From Semisulcospira habei (lineage: Eukaryota > Mollusca > Gastropoda > Semisulcospiridae), in contig BTPG01000005.1 of the NCBI GenBank assembly GCA_036245525.1, positions 182,351,745 to 182,415,744 of the forward strand: a DNA stretch of 64,000 nucleotides. The letters are read 5' to 3'. The translations under genes and the position numbers were made by a program. Numbering within the stretch: the first letter of the stretch is position 1; every line of letters starts with the position of its first letter. The notes beneath the pieces were generated by a model that saw only the letters and a list, made by a program, of their open reading frames with translations, was not told where the DNA came from and did no database searches. This document shows, piece after piece, positions 58,410 to 64,000 of this stretch.

Positions 58410-58737
58410 ATGATGAAGAAACACCCAACGTCATCTTGGGTTTTACAAGCCTTCTTTAGCCAACGTTGCCATGTGTCGAGATGTTAAAATAACATCAGAA
58501 GTTAAACAAAAGGTGACGTAATAATCACGTGATGTAAATGTTCTTCATAAATATTAAAAGCAGATAATCGTGCCATTCTGAAAGTTATTGACCAAACTTT
58601 ACTGTCGCTGATGATGTCATAATTATATGATGTAATGTCGACGTCCCAATCAAGATGGCTCCAAACAATTCTACCACAACGAGTTATTTGGAAATTAGAG
58701 TTCCTGTACCTGTGATTACAAACACATAGCGATAACT
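58410..58737. other. No gene seen
   Basis: Unrecognised sequence containing TGACGTAATAATCACGTGATGT and ATGACGTAATTT-like phrases, perhaps an old repeat. Confidence 0.45.
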
Positions 58738-59150
58738 GGGGCGGTCCGTGGCGCAGTGGTTAAGGCGCCTGCCACCAATGCGATTCCGGGTTCCGGCGTC
58801 GGATTTTTCTCCTCTAGTAAGTGTCACCGTTAATTCGGGCGGACCGTCGGGGGTTCTTTCTCCGGGTACTCCGGCTCTTCCTCACCCTTCACTTTGGTAT
58901 CAGTTTCAGCCAACTTAATAAAAATTTCAAATACAAAACGATTTCCAAATACCGTCAGTAGCTCGCTTGAGCTTGCCCTTAGCACCACGTGAATGTTCTG
59001 TGTTTACGTACAGTGTGTGAGTGAATGCGCGTGTTTCACGTGAGCGCGCTTGTTGGGTTCAGTTCGCGGCTACATTCTGCGCATTGAGTTATATTATAAA
59101 TATGAGAAATGCGCCATATAAATACCATGTAATAATAACTATAACGATAA
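58738..59150 (+). mobile_element. tRNA-derived SINE
   Basis: The head GTCCGTGGCGCAGTGGTTAA fits an A box (GTGGCGCAGTGGTTAAGG) and GGGTTCCGGC a weak B box. The body holds CTCCGGGTACTCCGGCTCTT, a motif I recall from many invertebrate repeats. The tail GCGCCATATAAATACCATG resembles a CR1/L2 LINE 3' end, implying mobilisation by such a LINE. Confidence 0.8.
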
Positions 59151-59453
59151 CGATTCTTCATTGCCATGTCTTTTGACGTTGTTTACACACAAACACACAC
59201 ACATAAGTTCATTATACCAGGGATTCTATATAGTATCCTTGACTCAGCACGCAATACATCTAAGACAGCCATTAAAATTATAGAAAACTACATAAGCTAA
59301 TGTGATTAAGTTTGGCATGCTGAGTATACGCGAAGTTGTAACTAATTGTCTACTTAACAACAATGTTACCAGCCCGTTAAGTAAACATTTTGTCCTATGT
59401 TTGCCAAAGTATGTTTATTCTGTGTTCGTTATTTCCATAATATCAGTTAGTTA
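59151..59453. other. No gene seen
   Basis: AT-rich, nothing recognised. Confidence 0.5.
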
Positions 59454-59929
59454 CTAACTCATTCAGCCCCGACACTCCACAGCAAGACATGGATCGAGCG
59501 TGATAGTTTAAGGTTAGTTAGTTAGTTATTTGGGTTTAACGACGAGCAGGCGACTAAGGCCATCTCACGGCGGGATGGGTAAAAATCTGGTCAGCCAGAC
59601 TAAAAGCAAGGTCTTAAGACAAGATGTAAATATATCTTAAAAATATGTCAGAAATGTCTACAGACTCTCAAAAAGGGCAAAATAAAGAAATTCACAGTCT
59701 ATGAATGCTCAGATCTGGTAAAAAATATTGCATTCTCTCAAGAAATTGAAGATTTTGTCCGGGGCAACATCCCGGGTGATAGTTTAAGGGTGGTGCCAGA
59801 ATAGCTTGGCGCCCAAGCTATTCTGGCACCACCCTTGAACTATCATGCTCGATCTGTCCCTAGAGGGCAGTCCTTCAGAGGGCAACTTGACAATTTGGGG
59901 ATTTCGGTCCTGGGGGTAGAATGTGTTAA
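59454..59929. mobile_element. Family A3 hairpin MITE split by a SINE
   Basis: CTAACTCATTCAGCCCCGAC at the left, GGGGGTAGAATGTGTTAA at the right. Inner palindrome GGTGGTGCCAGAATAGC / GCTATTCTGGCACCACC. The left arm is interrupted at 59514-59775. Confidence 0.9.
59514..59775 (-). mobile_element. SINE/LINE 3' end inserted in family A3
   Basis: 262 bp flanked by GTGATAGTTTAAGG (59500-59513 and 59776-59789). Read on the minus strand, it ends GTCGTTAAACCCAAAT plus (AACT)n. The GTTAAACCCAA-tail type is shared with 53668-53735. Confidence 0.93.
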
Positions 59930-60289
59930 GTGCACGAAGTTCACACGTACAGCGATTCCAGCCAGTCCATTCCATCTGAAAGTGTCCTACATACACTACG
60001 TATCAAAAGAAACTTTACTAATTTCTGCAGGCAATATTTTTCTGAAAACCCGACTGATAAAAATAAAAAAGTTTTAAAATGCGCGTATGTCGTTATGTGT
60101 GCAGCAAAAAAAAAAAAAAAAAAAAAAAACGATTTCTGTTTACTGAGTTTCCATTACGTTACAACCCTGTGAACGCGACAAGCCCATAATAAAAAGTTGG
60201 TAGGCAACAATTTCACTTAAGACGCGTACTTCTACCGATTGCTGATATCAGGAACTTGAATTGTTAGCCTAGTGTATTTTCATGAGCTA
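59930..60289. other. No gene seen
   Basis: Only a poly-A run at 60105-60129 is notable. Confidence 0.5.
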
Positions 60290-60381
60290 GCAAGAGACGC
60301 AGAACCTCATAAGCCCCCCCCCCCCCCACTTTCCCCCCACCCCCGCAGATGCAGGGGCTTATGAGGTTCTGTCTCTCTTGC
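60290..60381. mobile_element. Family B hairpin with C-rich loop
   Basis: GCAAGAGACGCAGAACCTCA ... TGAGGTTCTGTCTCTCTTGC. The tip is expanded to about 35 C-rich bases. Confidence 0.8.
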
Positions 60382-60479
60382 AGTTGGGTTGCGTTCATGA
60401 TGTACTGATGTAGATCTTTGTTGTCGTAGCAATCAGAGTAACTTACATCTGTTTTAGTCTTTGATGTTCTTTATGATGT

Positions 60480-60559
60480 TTAACTTATTCGAGACGTACC
60501 GCCTCCGGATACGCGGGATAAGCCGCGTATCCGGAGGCGGCACGTCTCGAATGAGTTAA
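60480..60559. mobile_element. Family D hairpin with TTAA ends
   Basis: TTAACTTATTCGAGACGTAC ... GTCTCGAATGAGTTAA; inner CGCCTCCGGATACGCGG / CCGCGTATCCGGAGGCG is perfect. 80 bp. Confidence 0.93.
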
Positions 60560-60619
60560 CGTGCAGACGTTGTTTATTGCCTTTCAAGTCAGTCGAGACC
60601 ATAAAAACCGTGGGCAAAG

Positions 60620-60826
<207 letters not shown>

Positions 60827-61343
60827 ATATCTGATCGCAATTTAATTATATGTTTTATGTTTATTGTACGCATCACCAAGACGAGTTCCTAGTTTTATAT
60901 TATGGCAATAAATATCTTCTCTTTCCTGTTGGTCTGTCTCTTATCTTCTCAATTTTTCTCGAAGGTGATAGGGTCAAAAGGGCACCACTACCCTGGAACT
61001 ATCCTACTGAGTTGACGGCTCGCTATCCGCTGGTTTAGAACTTGGAGGAGGCGAGGTCTGTCTGTATGTCCATGTTATAGCGATAAGCCTGCATCCGGTA
61101 AAGCTGTGTAGTTTTGACAGGTAAGTTATTACAATACCGTATGGCTCGACAGGTGTGCCAGGTGTAACACGACACAAATGACCCTCACGTCAGATCGCCA
61201 CAGGGCCGCTGTGGAGTAAGTAAAAAAAAAATCCGGGTAAGTGTATATGTTGCTGTTTCGACCCGGGTGCTGGATATGGGGGGGGGGGGGATTGGGGGGG
61301 GGGGGGGGGAGTCACATTGGCGTGACGAGTTTGAAGAGGAATT
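60827..61343. other. No gene seen
   Basis: G runs at about 61278-61309; otherwise unrecognised. Confidence 0.5.
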
Positions 61344-61530
61344 TCAACCCCTTCACTGCCGATAACAATTGAACACCATCCACCTGCAAGAGGTGTAGAT
61401 CCTCAGTTTCAGGGGTTCATGACTTCTGCTGAAGCCACTGTTGCAGCAATGTTCCTTTGACAGCTGGGGATCTATGAAGTTACAGCGAGACCAACAGACA
61501 ATCTGCGTCCACTGACAGTGAAAGGGTTGT
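61344..61530. mobile_element. Family B element, eroded
   Basis: TCAACCCCTTCACTGCCGAT at the left, CACTGACAGTGAAAGGGTTG at the right. The core hairpin is largely lost (GCAAGAGGTGTAGATCCTCA persists). Confidence 0.7.
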
Positions 61531-61624
61531 AAGGAAAAGCCAAGTCATTTTGATCATGCACGACAATCAGTCCTTAACCAGGCTATTCCATTTCTATTCA
61601 AGCGTGCCCCCGCGATAATTCCTG

Positions 61625-61715
61625 AAAATCTTTGACTCTCGGTAGCGCTTTTTGTCGCGATGGTTCCTGCATGAATTATCGCGACAAAAAGGGCTACCGA
61701 CAGCATAAGGGTTAA
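61625..61715. mobile_element. Family C hairpin
   Basis: CTCGGTAGCGCTTTTTGTCG ... CGACAAAAAGGGCTACCGAC, right end AAGGGTTAA (TTAA 61712-61715). The left TTAA is lost. Confidence 0.88.
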
Positions 61716-61860
61716 GCTGTTAACCTGCCACACTTGGCCCTGAATATGCAGGAACTTTAAGGCACTCACGACTATAGGCAGTGACTTACGAAACTGAACG
61801 AGAACAAGACCTTGTGTGATCACACTACCACCTGAGGGCTTTATCGTGTCGCACAGTCCA

Positions 61861-62074
61861 TTAACACATTCTACCCCAGACACACCACAGGAAGATAAGT
61901 ATCGACCATGATAGTTCAAGGGTGATGCCAGAATAGCTTGGCGCCTATGGGCGCCAAGCTATTCTGGCATCACCCTTGAACTATCATGCTCGATCTGTGT
62001 CCTGCACTGCAATGCAGTCTTCAGAGGACAACGGCAAGATCTAAGGATTTCGGTGTTGGGGTAGAATGAGTTAA
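61861..62074. mobile_element. Family A3 hairpin MITE, intact with TTAA ends
   Basis: TTAACACATTCTACCCC at the left, GGGGTAGAATGAGTTAA at the right, 214 bp. Perfect inner palindrome GATGCCAGAATAGCTTGGCG. Confidence 0.95.
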
Positions 62075-62392
62075 GCAAAATCCTCTCAGGTGGCCGTCCG
62101 CCGCAGCTGGCATGATCCGCGGACCACCTGAGGCCCACTGTGGCCCGAGGACCTAATGCTCGCTGGCAGCAGTGTCGGACAACCTTTAATAGGGCCGAGG
62201 TACAAAGCGACCTAAGCAAATTACTACTCACCCAGGCAAACGAACTTTTTTCGTCCCACCCCGGCGCAACCGGCCTTATCCGGTACCAAACCCCCATAGA
62301 TTATAAATACGCCAAAAGTGATAGTCTCCGATCAATTTTATTGCTAGAGAGACATGAAATAGGACTAACAACAACAACAACCACCTAAACTG

Positions 62393-63001
<609 letters not shown>

Positions 63002-63082
63002 CAAAAACATAACAATGGAGCGCACTCACACAACAGAGCAGTTGCGTTTAGGCAATTAATAAAAACCACTGTATTAATCCAT

Positions 63083-63144
63083 CCTTTCTTCTCTCTCTAC
63101 CCCCCCCCCCTCTTTCCCCCCCCCCCCACACCCCCTTCCCTTAC
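63083..63144. repeat. C-rich low complexity
   Basis: TCTCTCTACCCC then C runs. Confidence 0.85.
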
Positions 63145-63256
63145 GCCATGTTTACCTGACAATTTAATTTTATCCGAGCAACTGCACATCGACCTAGTCT
63201 ATTACTGTGGAATCTGTTATGTACGTAAAACGAGCAGTGATGGACCAAAGTCAAAT

Positions 63257-63500
63257 ACGCTTCGATATAGCATGAACGAAACAGTAAGAAAGAAAGAAAG
63301 AAACACGCTTTGAACTAACATGGACGAAACAGTAAGGAAAAAAACCCACCCTTAGCTATAGTATGGACGACTGAAATAGTAAGAAAGAAGCACGCTTCAA
63401 AAAGACATGAATCCAACATGCAGTAAGAAAGAAACACGCTCCGAAATGACATGGACGAACAGTAAGAAAGGAAGACGCTTCGAAATTACAAGGACAATAC
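63257..63500. repeat. Degenerate ~45-55-bp tandem repeat
   Basis: AGTAAGAAAGAAACACGCTT-like phrases recur with ACATGGACGAA (63282, 63336, 63379, 63421, 63458), about five units. It abuts the LINE fragment. Confidence 0.8.
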
Positions 63501-64000
63501 AGTAGCTGTTTTGTCCTTGATAGTTCCTTGGGGAACTCCGTGCCTCACTGTACCTTCTTTCGAATACCTTCCGTTCGAGTACACCTTTTGTCGGCGGCGA
63601 CTTAGGTAGGAGGAGAAAAACGCAATAGAGTTCGAATCAAACTTATATACTGAAAGTTTCTTTAAAAGAATGGTGTGATCGACTAAATCAAATGCTTTGG
63701 TTAGGTCCAGAAAAACTGCACCATTTAATTTGGAATTGTTGATTGATGAGAGCCAAGAGTCAACGATGTGAACGAGTGCAGTATGACACGAGTGTTTAGG
63801 TCGAAAACTGGACTGAAGTGATATGAGTAGGCGTTGATTCTCCAAGAATTGGAGTAGGTGCTTGTGAACGTGTCTTTCTATTGGCTTTGACAATATTGAT
63901 AACACTGAAATAGGACGGAAATCGTTTGGACTTTTGGGATCTTTACATTTGGGAATGGGGACAACTTTAGCATCCTTCATGGCATCTGGAAAAACACCTT
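63486..64000 (-). pseudogene. LINE reverse transcriptase fragment, cut by window edge
   Basis: Frame 63486-63980: MKDAKVVPIPKCKDPK, NDFRPISVLSILSKPIERHV, FRPKHSCHTALVHIVDSW, LNGAVFLDLTKAFDLVDHTI (catalytic Asp), RHGVPQG. It is closely related to the 7-14 kb LINEs. The frame ends at VPQG, before the FxDD box, so the copy is 3'-truncated. Its 5' portion may continue past 64000. Confidence 0.92.

Overview
This is a eukaryotic, repeat-dense genomic window, not a bacterial or viral one. Its single clear host gene is split by an intron with canonical GT-AG borders. The rest is non-LTR retrotransposons, tRNA-derived SINE-like repeats, long (GA)n, (GT)n and (ATCT)n tracts, minisatellites, and dozens of short hairpin elements. 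The encoded neurocalcin and the mix of RTE, CR1/L2-like and SINE repeats suit an invertebrate, probably a lophotrochozoan such as a marine gastropod. That taxonomic guess rests on recall and has low confidence.

Host gene: on the minus strand, two coding exons (38072-38449 and 32761-32961) join in phase 0 to give a complete 192-residue neurocalcin/hippocalcin-type neuronal calcium sensor. It has an N-myristoylation start, a degenerate EF1 and canonical EF2-EF4. The 5.1 kb intron is packed with hairpin elements and holds a decayed partial copy of the first coding exon (about 37341-37402). A 5' UTR exon segment probably runs to about 38721. Candidate minus-strand AATAAA signals lie at 26704-26709 and 25069-25074, so the 3' UTR may be many kb long.

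Layout: 1-7 kb holds hairpin elements, a 5'-truncated RTE LINE with a 12-bp target-site duplication, and a 30-unit, 54-bp minisatellite split by a 496-bp TIR element. From 7 to 14 kb lie two decayed minus-strand LINEs, each bordered on both sides by (GA)n, with a nested LINE fragment and an internal duplication. From 14 to 32 kb lie hairpin elements, two more LINE 3' fragments inside (GA)n, and a 0.94-kb element built of ~155-bp repeats. From 32 to 39 kb is neurocalcin. From 38.7 to 46 kb are two copies of a ~1.2-kb repeat; a third lies at 62.4 kb. From 46 to 53 kb are a broken CR1/L2-like LINE and a nearly complete RTE LINE with a long (ATCT)n 3' tail. From 53 to 64 kb are more hairpin elements, SINEs, microsatellites and a LINE fragment cut by the window edge.

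The most striking system is a set of unrelated palindromic elements (families A, A2, A3, B, C, D, F) whose best copies begin TTAA-CYC and end GRG-TTAA. Copies of one host repeat, with and without an insertion, and an occupied versus empty hairpin arm, show directly that TTAA is single when empty and duplicated when occupied. This is the signature of piggyBac-type transposition. I found no transposase gene in the window, so these would be non-autonomous.
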